Under the pieces are notes generated by a model that did not search any database, was not told the origin of the DNA, and saw only the letters and a program-made list of their open reading frames with translations. Source: Pezicula radicicola (taxonomy: Eukaryota; Ascomycota; Leotiomycetes; Helotiales; Dermateaceae). Taken from it: 64,000 nucleotides of DNA. The stretch is from the NCBI GenBank assembly GCA_003008705.1, contig PDUO01000072.1:88304-152303 (forward strand), in the 5' to 3' direction. This document shows positions 11,521 to 24,393 of the stretch, one piece after another (the first letter of the stretch is position 1; each line of letters starts with the position of its first letter). The translations under genes and the position numbers were made by a program.

Positions 11521-12316
11521 TATATAGTAAAGGAGAAACGATTAGTACCGTCCTTCTACGGACAAAGGAAGAATAAAGGTTATAAAATAGCAAGCCCCTG
11601 TTATAGAACTCTAGACCTATTCGGAATTTTCATGAACCATTAGCCTCAATGGCTACTATACCCGCAGTTACATAACCCGACTTATCCGCTCTATCCTTAA
11701 CGTCGCTAAACCGAAACCAAAATCCTACAACGAAGAAATACGCAAATAACCTATAATACTTCGACAATGCGGCCTTGGCCATTTTCAAATCCGATAGCCA
11801 TGGTCCTTAGCGTTGGTATCTGCTCTCACCAGGAGGCCAGTCCAGTCGGTTTGTGGAGTCATAAGTTAATCGCTTAGAAAGAAATTCTCACATAGGCCAG
11901 CATTTAGTTGACAGGAAGGCTGAATTTCACACTTTGATAATATATCAATCTTTTAGCTTTTCAAATCCTGCGGGACCACTCACTGAAACCTGAGGGCCGC
12001 GTTTCTACCGCCCATTGTTCGCATAGGGGTCAATGCTAAGAGGTGCCGAGAAATAAAATATAGCAATGTCCTACTTAGGATAAGTCGAACCTTAGACTTC
12101 AACCTGCTTTTCCAAAGCCTTAAGCCGCTTCGTACTAACTGCAAAAAGATCCTAGACCCAGCCTAGAGGAGTCCACTCAATAAGGAGCACTGTATAGACA
12201 GTTGCGGCTAGACTGAACAACCTCCTCGTCCAGATATTGAAAGCTAGTAGTAGACTAATGACAATAACCACAAAGGATATTGGGACTAGACGAATGCAAG
12301 TAAGTAAATAAATATT
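11521..12316. other. No recognisable gene
   Basis: Stop-rich in all frames. Some moderately GC-rich islands (about 11640-11860) may be very old coding sequence but cannot be assigned. Confidence 0.35.
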
Positions 12317-13138
12317 TTAGATAGTTTCGCTCCGTTCCTTCTGTATAATCTTTACAAGGCGCATGGTTTTGTTGTTGTATACTGTTAGATAGGCTCTCTT
12401 CCGCTTTTTGTCTGCTGTTGCTACTGCTGGTGTAGCTGTCTTGGTTGTGCTTGATGGAGGGATGGTAAGGCTGAAATCAAGAAGGTGACTTGTGAAGGAA
12501 GCTTGCTTGTTGTGGATTGGGGAAGAGCTCGTGATTTGAAAGCAGGAGGTTAGAGGGTTGTGGGGTATATATAGACGTTCGCTTGGATATCCTTCAGCAT
12601 GCGGTATACGGCTGGGTACCAGTTTGAGAGTGGCCCATTGAGTATACAAGAGCCAGTAAAGTATAGTATCGTTGATTGGGTGGTGGAGAGGGTGATGAAG
12701 TAATATAGGATGGAGGATACTCCCAATATCGGTATTCTTCTCTTCTCTTTTGAGCTTTAACTAACACTGGATAGTCTGCAATAAGCAATTCACGCCAACC
12801 TCTACTCCTACAAAAACCTCATCGTTGAGGCAAAAAAGTGACTTGTTTGGGCAGTCCGTGACTGTAATGTACTCCGATAAGGTGGTTACTGTGTATATAT
12901 AGTTTCCAGGGCCTTTGAAAACCGTCGGCTCTGGGCACAGAGTTGCGTACTTATAACAGATGGCAGTTACAGTAGACATGACAGTGGTTGCTTGAGTTGT
13001 GTTATATACTGTACTGTGGTATTCCAATGCAGCAGCGCTGCCAACAGCTGTAATAGCGGTGGTGACTATTCTGGGGTCTATTCTAGGGCGCAGAGCGATG
13101 GGTTTATGGGGGCAGGATCCATCCGTCCGGCTTTTCAC
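12317..13138 (-). pseudogene. Possible secreted-type protein relic
   Basis: The minus-strand frame from 13138 to 12761 contains a Thr/Val/Tyr-rich stretch with spaced cysteines (TAICYKYATLCPEPTVF, then YTVTTLSEYITVTDCP). This composition is common in fungal extracellular, O-glycosylated proteins. No ATG opens this frame at a sensible place and no clear signal peptide is seen. A second frame (12649-12317), ending in a basic tail, may belong to it. Assignment to a family is not possible. Could be chance. Confidence 0.3.
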
Positions 13139-14519
13139 TACCGACTCTTACCTTATACCCTTTTGGATTTTGATAAGCCTAGAGTTAAAATCTAATATAG
13201 TTTCTTTTTCCTTATAATAATTTAATAGTAATTAGTATAATAAGATATTTAAAGAATAATAATTTAAATAAAAATAATATAATATTTAAAGCTTTAAGGG
13301 TATAATAATGAACGCATATTGAGGGAAACAATATTAAATTTCTTTAGACTTATAAGAGGCTCGGCCGGGTTACCAGGTGGCCTATCACGTCCTCCATCTC
13401 AGCCAGCGAGAGAGAGTCCATAAAAACAACCTGTACAGTAACTACGGTAGCGCTTAAATTCCATGCGGACTCCATGAGGGACTTCAGGCTGAGTTGGGCA
13501 ACTCACTTTCATGTTGAAGGGTAACTCATTTAATTTAGTTCCTTATTGATATAGGCTAGGTAACATACTCCTCGGTCGATTTTGATAATGTATTTGACAC
13601 AGGTTACTCACCTGATCAGTATTAGACATCAGCACACATCAATACATAATTTTACAGGCCTCTTCCCTTTTCAACTCCTGTTGTAAATAACTTTCTAGTC
13701 AATAGTGTATTATACCTCTCTTGTCTCTTTTAAAAAGGAAAACAAACCTAAACCAAGTGATGGTCAAATTATAAAGGGTTCGATGAGAGAATCCGGGAAA
13801 TACGGAACCGTTTACTCGAATATGGCTAGTTTAATTACAACATATAATTTCGTTTTTCTCTGATCTCTTAAGGTGTGTTTTGTTGCTATATCTTTACTCT
13901 TTTCATGTACAATATCGTCACCACCCAATTATTTACAAATATATAACAAAATACAAGGATGATAAGCCCGGTAGCAACGAGAGGGTCCAAAATTGAGAAG
14001 ATAGTAAACCTATACAACGTAGATAGGAAAGTATCGTTGCCAGTGAGAGACTTTGTCGCCAGGCCGACCTGCATCGCCATCAGGATAATCACGATGTACA
14101 TTATTATAGACACTAGCTACGCAAAATTGTCGTGAAAGAAGCTTCCGTACCGGTGCCAGTACAATATATAGCCACGCAGGAATAGGCACGGTAAGAGACG
14201 GTATATTTTATTTAAACAGCTTAGACGAAGCTCTCCGTAGATGAATCCTTATTCAGCCTCTGTAGGTTGAGCTCCTTCTCGTTGTAGGTGATATCACCAA
14301 GACAGAACATTTTAGCAGCCATCTCGCATCTCTCCGGACACTCTTGTACATCTAGCACTTCACTCTTCGCCCATCTGCCATTTCACCGGGAGTATCATGC
14401 AGCCTGCACCGTACGAGTAGCCCGCAGACTGTCAGTTTCAGGGCATAGGCGTATACAGAATTCCCGGTCACTCGACTCTGGGCTGTTAATGCCCGACATT
14501 GCGGGTAGCTGAAGCAATG
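13139..14519. other. AT-rich stretch and unassigned sequence
   Basis: 13195-13320 is strongly AT-rich. A minus-strand frame at 14113-13886 predicts a hydrophobic peptide with possible membrane segments (TGLIILVFCYIFVNNW) but opens with no ATG. No family recognised. Confidence 0.35.
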
Positions 14520-15400
14520 AATTCAGTCAAGGCCGGCCAGGTAATTCTTGTGGCTGGAGGTGCGATCGCCACTTATCTATTACTCCTGGAAATCCTCGCA
14601 CCTTCGTAGTCAGCGTCTCGACGCTATGCGGAGTACGGCTTGCGCCAAGAATATCCCGCACCAGAAGACCCGACACAATCCACGCGATCAATTGACGAAG
14701 AAGTGACGACGGAGTATGTCTGAAAGGAGTCATATAGCAATTTCTTGAGAGCTAACAAGGGCCTTCAAGGTATGATACTCTGTTGGACTCAGGATGGGAA
14801 CTAACGTAAGTTGCAGCTGTATGAACACGATCTTGTCTTAGTTGGCCATAGCTACGGTGGGCTTGTCATCAAATAGGTATGTCGAAACCACGGCGAGTGG
14901 AGACATCTCACTTAACAAGTACAGGCCTTGGTTGACTTGCCCGAGCTAAAGACTCGAGTGAAGGGAGTGCTTTTCCTCGGGACTCCTTATCGAGGAACGC
15001 TGTTTACTCGATTCGGACTCTTGGCCGCCAGCTTGCTTACTCCTCTAGATGCTGATGTCGAAATCATGCGCCCATTGGTGTCAGATAGCGTCGACCTTAA
15101 GGATCTCGACGACAGGTTCCGGGAACGTTTTGAACACACGACACAGCTATACTACCACGAAACCGAAAAGATGCGTCGCTACCTTCTAGGCTTCATTCCT
15201 TGGATCCGGGAGTTCGTGCGTGATGTCCCGCTCTGCGTACCTGCTACGTGCTTCACGAACTTCACCGCATAGTTCCCCACCCTTCTATCGAAGGTTCCCC
15301 AGTGGATTACCCAATATGCGTGGACGGGCCTACCTCATAAGGAATTGCGAGCAGCGATATCACAGTTCATCGAGGACTACAAGGCATATCACTCAGCACG
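14520..15400 (+). pseudogene. Alpha/beta hydrolase (DUF676-like lipase fold) relic
   Basis: ATG at 14520 opens MNSVKAGQVILVAGG and a hydrophobic, possibly membrane-anchoring start, broken by TAG at about 14611. After two apparent introns (about 14770-14815 and 14877-14924) comes the nucleophile elbow VLVGHSYGGLVIK (about 14836-14873). It is followed by VKGVLFLGTPYRGTLF (14958-15005), the typical downstream strand of lipase-like domains that also occur in front of fungal NLR-like proteins. A TAG sits exactly before the second intron donor (GTATGT). The first half of the hydrolase fold is missing. The trace ends near 15400, only about 40 bp before the gypsy gag start. Not functional. Confidence 0.7.
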
Positions 15401-15439
15401 TTCAGGGTGGAATCATTGCAACGCCATCGGCAACCAATA

Positions 15440-16940
15440 ATGGCGGAACTCAGCGATAATGCGCGGCAACAAATAGCGCTGATGATTGCAGAGGCTCTGC
15501 GTTCTCACCAGCCAAATAACAGGAGTCAGAATCCGGATCCAAATAATGGGCAAGGAAACAATAGTAAAGACCCGCTAAGGCATAACAGCGGCAAAGGAAA
15601 CCAAGATACAAAGTAGAGACCTAGATACCTTGGTTTCTTCGACCCTATATTAGATAAATCATTTAGCCAGGGAGATTGTATCCATGTTGGACAGAATATA
15701 TACTAGAGAAATATTTTCTTGTTTGTTAAGCAAGTCAAAGACAACGCAAAAGGTTCTCATGCATCGTTGGTGCGACAGAATCTAGTGCAGTGCTTACGTG
15801 GAGGAGCACTTCAATGGTACACTGAGGAGCTTGATGACCTACAGCGGGCGGGACTCAAGTTTTCCCAAGATGGAGTTGACGAGTGGGTCAAAGCCCTCAC
15901 TCAGCGATTCAAGGATGATACCGCTGTGGCATTGTGTAAGCTCGCGGCTGAGAAGTACACGACAGCTGATGTTCACAATGGTCACGACATCCGCTTATAT
16001 GTAGCTTTAGTTATTCGCCACTCCAAGGCGTCCGATATGGACAACAATCTCGACCCCCTCCTCAGACCCTTTGTCAACCGACCCAACGAGAAGACGACCC
16101 TCAAAGCATTCATGGAGGAAGTATCATCTAAACAAGCAGCATGGAAGGACATGTTGCAGGCTCAGCGGAGGCAGGAGAACCCTAGACCGAGTCAACCTAG
16201 TTAGGATAATAAGAGGCGCAACGGCAAGAACCCCCAGCGAAATGATAACCGATCATTTCGACCTTTTCTTCCTTATCTGAACTTTCGGCCAAATGCGCCA
16301 TTTTACAGTCCACCTAATCAGCGTCCTGCTAACGATAATCCTAAACAGCAGCAACAGCCTCCCAGGCTTCCCCTACCACGTCCTTGTTTACAGCTTACAG
16401 CCGGATACGCAGACGCAGTGGGAAAACCTATGGAAAATCCCTACGCGTCGAGCTTCTTAAAAGACAAAGGCACACTACCAGCTGGTGAACAGTCTAAATA
16501 CAATCGGTTTCGGCGGTTTCGGCGGTTTCGGCGATATGAATCCGGAAACTATTCCGACTCCGATTACCACGATGTACCGCAGGAATATAGAGAGTAGTTC
16601 GATCAGTAGCTGATCGATAATGGGTATATCTGTACTAAGGAAGTTGCTTTTATGGTGTAGCCTACTGAGAAGGAACATGATCTACTAGCAGAGCCGGAGG
16701 ATGACGAGGATGATGGATGGTTAATTACGACGCTAACTTATGAATTGGATTGTCGTAAATGTTATCAATATTTCGAGTCTCGCACTAAATTGTTTCGTTA
16801 TGTGTACGCTAATTCTTGTGATCCGGCCGTATCCCACGTAAGTTATGGAACAAGTTATAAGCAGAGCGATATACCAAAAGTTCCCTAGGAGGTTCCCCAA
16901 GCTCATCAGGAGGTTCCTCAAAAGGTTCCTCAAGAGGTTC
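15440..16940 (+). pseudogene. Gypsy gag with C2H2-like finger
   Basis: ATG at 15440 (MAELSDNARQQIALMIAEAL) starts Gag. The capsid-like core lies at about 15720-16200 (GGALQWYTEELDDLQRAG, DEWVKALTQRFKDDT), in the same frame but separated by TAGs at 15613 and 15703. After a further TAG at 16202 there is a Gln/Pro-rich part, a small GGTTTC repeat (16507-16534, encoding Arg/Phe), an acidic section, and a Cys-x2-Cys finger (LDCRKCYQYFESRTKLFRY, about 16749-16806). In the finger a Tyr stands where I expect a His, as CAC/CAT to TAT decay would give. A VPQ/EVPQ repeat follows (about 16878-16950). Gag forms the virus-like particle. This copy cannot. Confidence 0.75.
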
Positions 16941-19900
16941 CCCAAGTTCCTCACGTTATTGTAGCCAAGCCTACCCTATCAGTGTCACCGCAGTTCGCGG
17001 GATACATATACGCTCGAGTTAAAGTGCAATTCACGGAAAGTTCGCCGGCTGATGTAGTCTGTATTGACTCTGGATACTCTAGGCCGCTGGTCGATAGAGT
17101 ATAGGTTTTATCTCACCCTAATCTCAAGATAGATATGTCTAAATCTACTTATGTCAAAGGTTTAGGTGCACACAAGTGAATGGATAAGCTTACTATATTT
17201 GACTTGTTTATCCCCGGCACAGTCGAGGGAACCTCTACTGTTGCGAAAGTAGAAGTTCGCGCCTGGATCACCGATAATCTAGAACCTAAGCTATTACTGG
17301 GCAATGAGTTTCTATATCCTCACGGCGCAGTCATTGATTATCCTAATAATATCATCTCCTTTGCTGCCGCATGCGGTCTCAAAGCTCCTATCATGGTTCA
17401 CCGCAAAGGCCCTCGGGTTGAGCGATGTATCCTCTTAGTCAAGCGTACTAAAGTACCTCCGGGTACCACAGTCATGATTGAAACCAAGTGCGCCACGGTT
17501 CCTAAAGGGCGAGACTACGTGTTCATAGCATCCTTCGACGGAGCTCATGATGCTATCTCTCTGGATGGGTCACGAGTTACTGTGACTAATTCCACAGAGG
17601 CCAAGATGACCATCCAGCGTCATGCACGGATGGGAAAGCTACAGGACCTTGATGAAGATCACTGCTTCTTAATTAACGACGGTTCAGTTACAGATAGCCT
17701 CGAGGACGACATCGATACCCCGACACCAACTATGGGTATCTCTTTAGATCCTCAAGTTCCTGAGATCATAACTCCTAACGGAGTTTACATTTACAATTCA
17801 GACCCAGTACTAGCTAAGAAGATCAATCAATTAGTATATAAGTTCGAGGATCTTTGGAAAGACAAAGGCCCTCTACCTTTGTCCGAAAGTAAAATAATAC
17901 CTATCCATTTGGTGGATAGGTGGTAAAACAATAAACTTACTTGGAAATCATATCCACTGGGAATATATAATCGCTAGGTCCTCGACGAGACCTTTGATCC
18001 CCTTTACGTTAAAGGACTGATGGAATTCACGAGAAAGCCTACCCCCTTTGGATGTATAGTATTCATAGTTTAGTGAATGATGACATCGCCTAAGCCGAAA
18101 GGTCGAGTGGTGATCGACCTAAGACCTCTGAATAAATGGGCGATCCCTGATGTATATCCTATGCCCCTCCAGTCAGATATTATCGAGGCGTTGTACAGCG
18201 TTGCACAGGAAGTCCTATATTTCAGTTATTGATGCTTCAAAGTTTTCTATCAATATCTAGTCCGACCTGAGCACCAAGATAGATTCACTATTGTCTCACC
18301 TCGAGGACAGGAACAATCTAATGTACTCCTTATGGGCTTCAAGAATTCACTAGCATGGATTCAACGATTTATGGATCAGAAGTTACGGCTTCTGCCAGTT
18401 GTCAAAGCCTTCATCGATGATATTGTCATCTTTTCGACCAGTGCTAAGGAGCATCTAAGTCACCTTGAACAAGTCTTTCAACTATTCACTTCCATTAGTC
18501 TCTTATTATTAGCGCTGAAATCATTCTTATCTTATCCATCAGTTGAGCTTCTTGGCCATCGTGTTGATGGTCTAGGACTCGCCACAACTAAGGAGCGTGT
18601 AGCAGCGATTGCGAACATCAAGTTCCCTAAGAATCTTGCTGCCCTCGAGAAGTATATTAGATCTACTAGGTATCTTCGGTAGTATGTTCCCTATTACGCA
18701 AAGATTATAGAGCCTCTTCAAAACCGCAAGACGAAGATGTTAGCCCAGGGTCGAGAGCAGAACGCGGTTACTGGCGCCAAACATAAGACATTCACGTATC
18801 GCACTACATGGGTTCCCACCCCTCAGGAAAAAGCATCCTTCAAGGCTCTTCAGGATTAGCTATCAGAAGGAAAATTCTTGGTACATTTTTCGCTAGATCG
18901 CATTCTATTCCTTAAAATTGATGGGTCTATTGAAAGAGGCTTCGGGATTATGGTTTTTCATCTCAGGCAAGGCTATAAGGTTCCACAGGACTTTTCCCAA
19001 ATCTCTTCCACTACAGTAGAACCAATTATGTTTTTAAGTAACCTATTAGGGCCGGCTGAGAAACAATATAAGCCAACTGAATTGGAAGTAGCATGTCTTG
19101 TGTACGCTTGTCGTCGACTCAGAGTCATGATTCAATCGTCAAAGCATCCAGTTGTAGTGCTCACGGATCATGCAGCCACAAAGAACATATACAGCCAGAC
19201 ATCTTTGGTGACTACAGACACGAACAGAGCCAACATGCGGCGGGTCCAGGCTTCTCAATTCCTTTCCCAGTATAATCTCTAGACTCATCATATCCCTGGG
19301 AAAACAAATATTGTACCAGACGCACTTTCACGGCTCGACGCATTCGAACCCAAGGATGTATCTAAGGATAATGAATTAGACGGCATCTAGTTTATCTCTG
19401 AAGTTCTTATAGACGCTGACCTTCGCCAGAAGTTCACCAAGGCTTATTGGCAAGATCCTCATTTGAGTAGGATATTTCGATTGCTTGGATGTAAAGAGAG
19501 TAGAAACATTCCCCATCAAATGGTCCGCCCGGCGTTGGGTTCACCATACATGATGGATTACTCTACCATCTACCACTTGGTGGTTTCCCAAGGCGTCTCT
19601 GCGTGCCTGAACAAGTTCACCAGAATTTCCTTGCCGAGGCACATAATGTTCATCACTTCGGCGCTGAGCGTATGCGTCATGAACTGCAGGGCCTATGCAT
19701 TCCACGGCTCACTAAAAAGATCCGCGAATACATTGCACATTGTCCTAGTTGTCAGCGCAACGCAACACGACGTTCACCACCCCATGGTGAATTGCAGCCC
19801 ATTCGTTCCCCACCGATTCCCTTTCACACCATCGCGATAGACTTCATTCTCGCTCTGCCCACAGTCCCGGCAGGTGGACCATGGAAGCTTAATGGGTTTG

Positions 19901-21096
19901 ACTGGTTCGATTGCATGCTTACGGTTTCTTGTAAGTTCAGCCGAAAGTCATTGCTGATCCCTGGCAATGAAAACTCCTCCGCGGAGAACTGGGCCGCTAT
20001 TCTGCTACGTATGCTTCTTTTGTGTGATTGGGGGGTACCCCGTGGTATCATCAGTGACCGTGATACTAAATTCATGAGCGAAATATAGCAAGCTCTCTAG
20101 AAAGGCCTTGGTTCAAAGTTTCTTATGTCTATAGCTTGGTATCCCTAAACAGATAGACTGTTAGAGAGAAAGAATCAAGTAGTCGAGATTGCCATTCGAC
20201 ACCACGTCTGGCGATATCCAGATCAGAACTGGTCAGAACCTACAGTTACACTTCAGGCCGGTCTCAACAACGCGTTTTCTTCCCCAATCTCTACAAGCCC
20301 TAATGAATTGGTTCTAGGTTTTAAGCCTCTTACCGCACTGTCGCTGATTTCTAATGCTGAAATACCCTAAGAAGTTCTAGCAGTTATCCGCGCGCTACGA
20401 CAACGTGATGCGGAAATTGCAGTCGAGTTCGCTAACAACGCAGCCAAGGAGTATTACGACCGCAAACATACTCCGATCACAATGGATGTAGGGGATGAAG
20501 CATTTCTTCGGCTTTACTACGGATATAACTTGCCTAGTAAACTAGCACCGAAGCTTTCTTAGCAACGCTCCGGACCATTCCTAATAGCTTACCGTGTAGG
20601 TAGGCTTGCCTATGAACTTAAGCTACCCCTAACCTCAAAGGTTTACCCCGTGATTTCCGTAGTACATCTAATACTAGCTCTAAAGACATCGGATCCGTAT
20701 AATAGGCCTAAGCCTAATACCCAAGAAGGGATTGAGATGGAAGGAGACTCTGAAGAATGGAAATCATATAAGCTAGAACGGGTAGTAGATAAGAGGTTTT
20801 ATGGACGAAATAAGACTCCGGAGTATTTGGTAAAATATATAGGATGGGGAAATGAGTACAATGAGTGGTATCCCCTGGAACTGCTTAGCAATGCAAAAGA
20901 GTTGGTTGCTGAGTATGAACGACGACTTCAAACCGTTCCTCAGCCTCGCCGAGGTCGCAAAGCCAAACACTCTCAACCACAACCACATCAACCTCAAATA
21001 CAACATCCCTCCGGTGGCGATTCTTCCCTAACACTAGATACACAATCTAGTGAAGGAAGAAAGCCCCGGTCTTCCACGAGGAAGAGTCGTCGTTGA
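16941..21096 (+). pseudogene. Gypsy pol: protease, RT, RNase H, integrase, chromodomain
   Basis: Protease active site VCIDSGYSRPLVD (about 17060-17098). RT region GRVVIDLRPLNKWAIPDVYP (18103-18162) with catalytic box KAFIDDIVIFSTS (18402-18440). RNase H-like part includes KQYKPTELEVACLVYA (19063-19110). Integrase shows HHFGAERMRHEL (19651-19686) and CPSCQRNA for zinc, then IAIDFILALP and ISDRDTKF for two catalytic Asp, and LLERKNQVVE for the Glu. The chromodomain (about 20755-20925: YLVKYIGWGNEYNEWYPLEL) would tether integration to marked histones. Stops: TAG at 18679, 18857, 19279, 19388, 20086, 20098, 20560; TAA at 20145 and 20368, among others. Frame changes lie near 18200-18330 and 19590. 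Confidence 0.85.
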
Positions 21097-21439
21097 CGAC
21101 TCTCTTCGATATCAACTTCATCCAACTTTTGGAATCAGTATCCTTTAATCATCTTCTGCGCATTGCTTCTATTATCCTATCTGTCTACAGTGTCAATCAC
21201 ATCCCACAAATATTTCCAGCTTGATCACAGTATCAGCTTACACTTCATACATTCTCCACCGTGATTACACTATCAGCTTCATCTTCGAACTTGAGTGCAT
21301 TCTCTGGTATTATCTCTCCGATCCGCGACGGATCACCTTTCCATCATCTTTCATTGCTCTATGATCCTTATCAAGTTTCCACTACCTTCACCTTTGTTGC
21401 ACATATCAACATCACTATTGATTCACAGCAGCTGCGCAT
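21097..21439 (+). promoter_or_regulatory. Pyrimidine-rich leader-like spacer
   Basis: The 340 bp between the chromodomain and the next frame are rich in CT, TCA and ATC runs and poor in G on this strand. This composition is usual for leaders of fungal transcripts. I infer a possible 5' leader for the frame at 21440. It could also be a remnant of an LTR or 3' untranslated region; no copy of it is seen elsewhere in the window. Confidence 0.3.
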
Positions 21440-24050
21440 ATAGGCGGCCAAGGTCCTTCAGGAGATAAACGTTATCGCGCAATAGATCGGGCACTTAATC
21501 AGACCCCAATCGATTTCAACGGTCTCATTTCACTCATCACCAAATTCAAAAACGAGGTTGGGAATCTACCGGTGGTCTTAGTAGAGCGAGTTAAGAGCGC
21601 TATAGCTTCAAGGGAAATTATAAGTACTACAGCCGCCAACAAGAAACGAGCTTTGAGTAGTACTTCTTCATCAAGCGCTCAACACAAGAAGCAGAAAGGG
21701 ATTCAAGGTATCAAGAATGAAATCGCAGCGGGTTCACAGCATGCACGCACTCAGCATTCGTTGTTTGGTACACAAGATTCTCTAAATGTCCCCTCCGACG
21801 AAAGCTTCGACATTGGAGAACTAGACGAAGGTACCCGGTCTATTCCCCCAGAACCCACTCCCATTACGACTCAAGTTCCCCAACCTGGTACTCTTAAAGG
21901 AGTGGTTAAGAAAGATGATGACGTTAAGGTCCCACTCGGTACCGATCTAGTCCGCATTCCTATAAGGCGCACAATTCACGTCGATCTCGTAAAGGGTGAA
22001 TATACACTAAATTTTATAGTTGACGACCCTGGTGAAGTGATTGATATGGAATTCGACATTCCTACTTGGTCCTACCTCGAACAGCAACTATTCACCACAG
22101 GTTCCCGAGTAACCACATTGAGCAATACAATTGTAGATGACTTAGCTAGGGCTATTTCACAACTTTCTATCTATATATACGCATAAAACACTAGAGCTGT
22201 TCGACTTCTTTAACGAAGTCAAGTCCCGAGATTACCTAAGGCTACTCCAAGATACTCGCCAGTTCTTTTTAGGAGTAGTAGATCCCCGTCTGTATTTTGT
22301 TTATCCTTGTAACTATTATGATTCACGACGATTGCTAAGCTTCTAAGAGGAGTTACAGGAAGAAGCTCAGTTAATCTAGTATAGAGATATACAATCCCGC
22401 GACTGGAATACGTACTATCATGGTCACCCTGAAGTACGGCACCTGATGGCACTTGATAGTGATGAGTATAAGGCTATTATACAACTTCGTCGCAACAGAG
22501 GTTCACGACCGGGGTATAACACAAAGAGCGATGATACATTACTGGATCAAGCATCAATCAGACCGTTTGGAAATGTAAAGGAGGGTAGCGAAGAAGAAGC
22601 GCTTCCCCTAACTATGGACGATATTCCTATACCCCGGATTAGTATCGATGTACAGACGTTTGATGGAGAAGTTTGGGGTTCCTACAAGGATGTTATAGAC
22701 GGAGCTCGTATCACTTAGGAAAATATAGAGGAAGAGGAAAAGGAGCGATTGTTTACAGCCGCTAATCCTCCTGACATTGTACAAAAGTTGAGAAAATTCC
22801 CCAACCTAATGTCCTTCTACTTGGCGATCCTAGACGAAGTTCCACCATCGATAGATGAGGTTATATCCGAACTATCGAAGCGAGTGGCCCTGCAGGACAT
22901 AGCGAGCTGGGACGTTGAGCTGCCGCGAGGATGGGAAGATAAGTATAAGTGGCAGAATGTGATGTATCGATTCCTGGAGAAGCAAGATAAGTCCAATAAT
23001 ATACAGAATAGGCAGAGGATCTCTATTAATAATATCACTAACCAGTTCTTATTGAAACATAGGGATTTTAGAAACGATATGGATATAGACAACGCTGTTA
23101 GGGCGTATTTCAAGAAACACTTTGTGGACGAGGATGCTGTCAATAGTTTTTTGGTGAAACACAACGCGTCACCAATCGTCAAGCCAGTAGCAGTAAACCC
23201 ATCTACTCCATCACCAAAGTTGCCAGTTCCTCAAGAAAGACGATCCCTAAGTGTTCACCCACAACGATCAGCATTATTTAACGAAGTTCTCTATCTATCG
23301 CAAACACAGCAGCATCCATCTAATATGGCGATGCCATACCTTAAGACGCAAGTTTCCTAGAGCGGTACCATGCTGCCAAATCAAGTTCCCCAACCGCTGC
23401 AAGAGGTTCACCAAATGCAGCCTAAGGTGCCAGTCCAACGTTCCCGGGCGCCGTAAATGGTTCACCATGTTCAACCCAGGATGCAGCATCATACTTCTCG
23501 ACCAGGGGGCGCGATTATTAAGCAGGACAACAGGAAACTCACGGTTTCGCCGCTCCATCATATCCGTTGCCGTCCACAAATACACAGATACTTCCCCACA
23601 GTTAGACTACTCAGCAAAGCCGGATGAATGCCCAGTTCTCCGCAAGGCCTCACTACCAGCCTCTTGGTCTACCACGCATTAACTCTGGTTCCCCTTTAAA
23701 TAGCTCACATTATGACCCATATCACGTCCCCGAGCAACGACCTAGTACACTATACTCGAGTACTTTATACTATCTATGGCAACAGAGCCAATTCGGTAAT
23801 CCTCAGAACTACAATGATATTTACGCTAGTAGTGAATACAAGGGATTTGTATAGTATTCGCATCTACCTAAAGTACCTAATGCCTTCCGTGTCGCCCGTG
23901 TCGAAAGACAAAGACCCTCGGATAGATGTCAAAAGCACGGTTCCGCAATGTCATTCATGCGTCGCAGTAGATGGCTGTTCGCTGAAGATCTCTCTGCTCT
24001 TCCTTCTTATACACAGTACGAGTATGCCCGTGGCACCATTGTGATGGACT
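21440..24050 (+). pseudogene. Long second frame behind gypsy pol; unknown, Gag-like?
   Basis: The frame opens at an ATA (21440) where the context suggests a mutated ATG. It is free of stops to 22184. The reading then moves frame within a TATATA tract and continues, with TAA/TAG at about 22348, 22377, 22716, 23358 and 23454, toward 24044. Segments: DKRYRAIDRALNQTPIDFNG (start), a basic KKRALSSTSSSSAQHKKQK, IPIRRTIHVDLVKGEYTLNF, HPEVRHLMALDSDEYKAIIQ, ELPRGWEDKYKWQNVMYRFL and a Pro/Gln-rich tail with VPQ motifs like those in the upstream gag. No catalytic motif. It may be the gag of a second, pol-less element or an extra gene of the gypsy element. It is about the size of pol's partner proteins (over 800 codons in total). 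Confidence 0.5.
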
Positions 24051-24343
24051 CGGGCATGATGTGGCAACCCTAGAGCATCGGCCCAACCGACACCGTCTTT
24101 GCTGCCTGAGACACGGCAGCAAATGTCACCCTGGCGATTGAGCATTGCATGAAAATCCTTCCAGCTTGACCTGGCGGCCAGACCTGAATCATGCATAGCG
24201 AAGGCTTGCTTATGTTAATATACTGAGCCTTGTGGATGACCCCTTCATATGCTTCGGCTGCTTGGTGTTCACTATACCGAGTTATAGGCTGAGCGTTGTT
24301 ACAAGAAGTCGCGATCAAGTAAGTGCCTCTTAGAAATCAGAGC

Positions 24344-24393
<50 letters not shown>

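Larger units (their letters stand above)
15440..21096 (+). mobile_element. Degenerate Ty3/gypsy chromovirus (internal region)
   Basis: Order on the plus strand: gag, C2H2-like finger, aspartic protease, reverse transcriptase, RNase H, integrase with HHCC zinc site, chromodomain. This is the chromovirus layout. No flanking LTR pair could be found: the host-like hydrolase relic ends about 40 bp before the gag ATG, and the sequence after the chromodomain leads into another frame. Breaks are mainly TAG with some TAA, plus about three frame changes. GC content is moderate, so the copy is only partly mutated compared with the elements after 52700. Confidence 0.9.
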
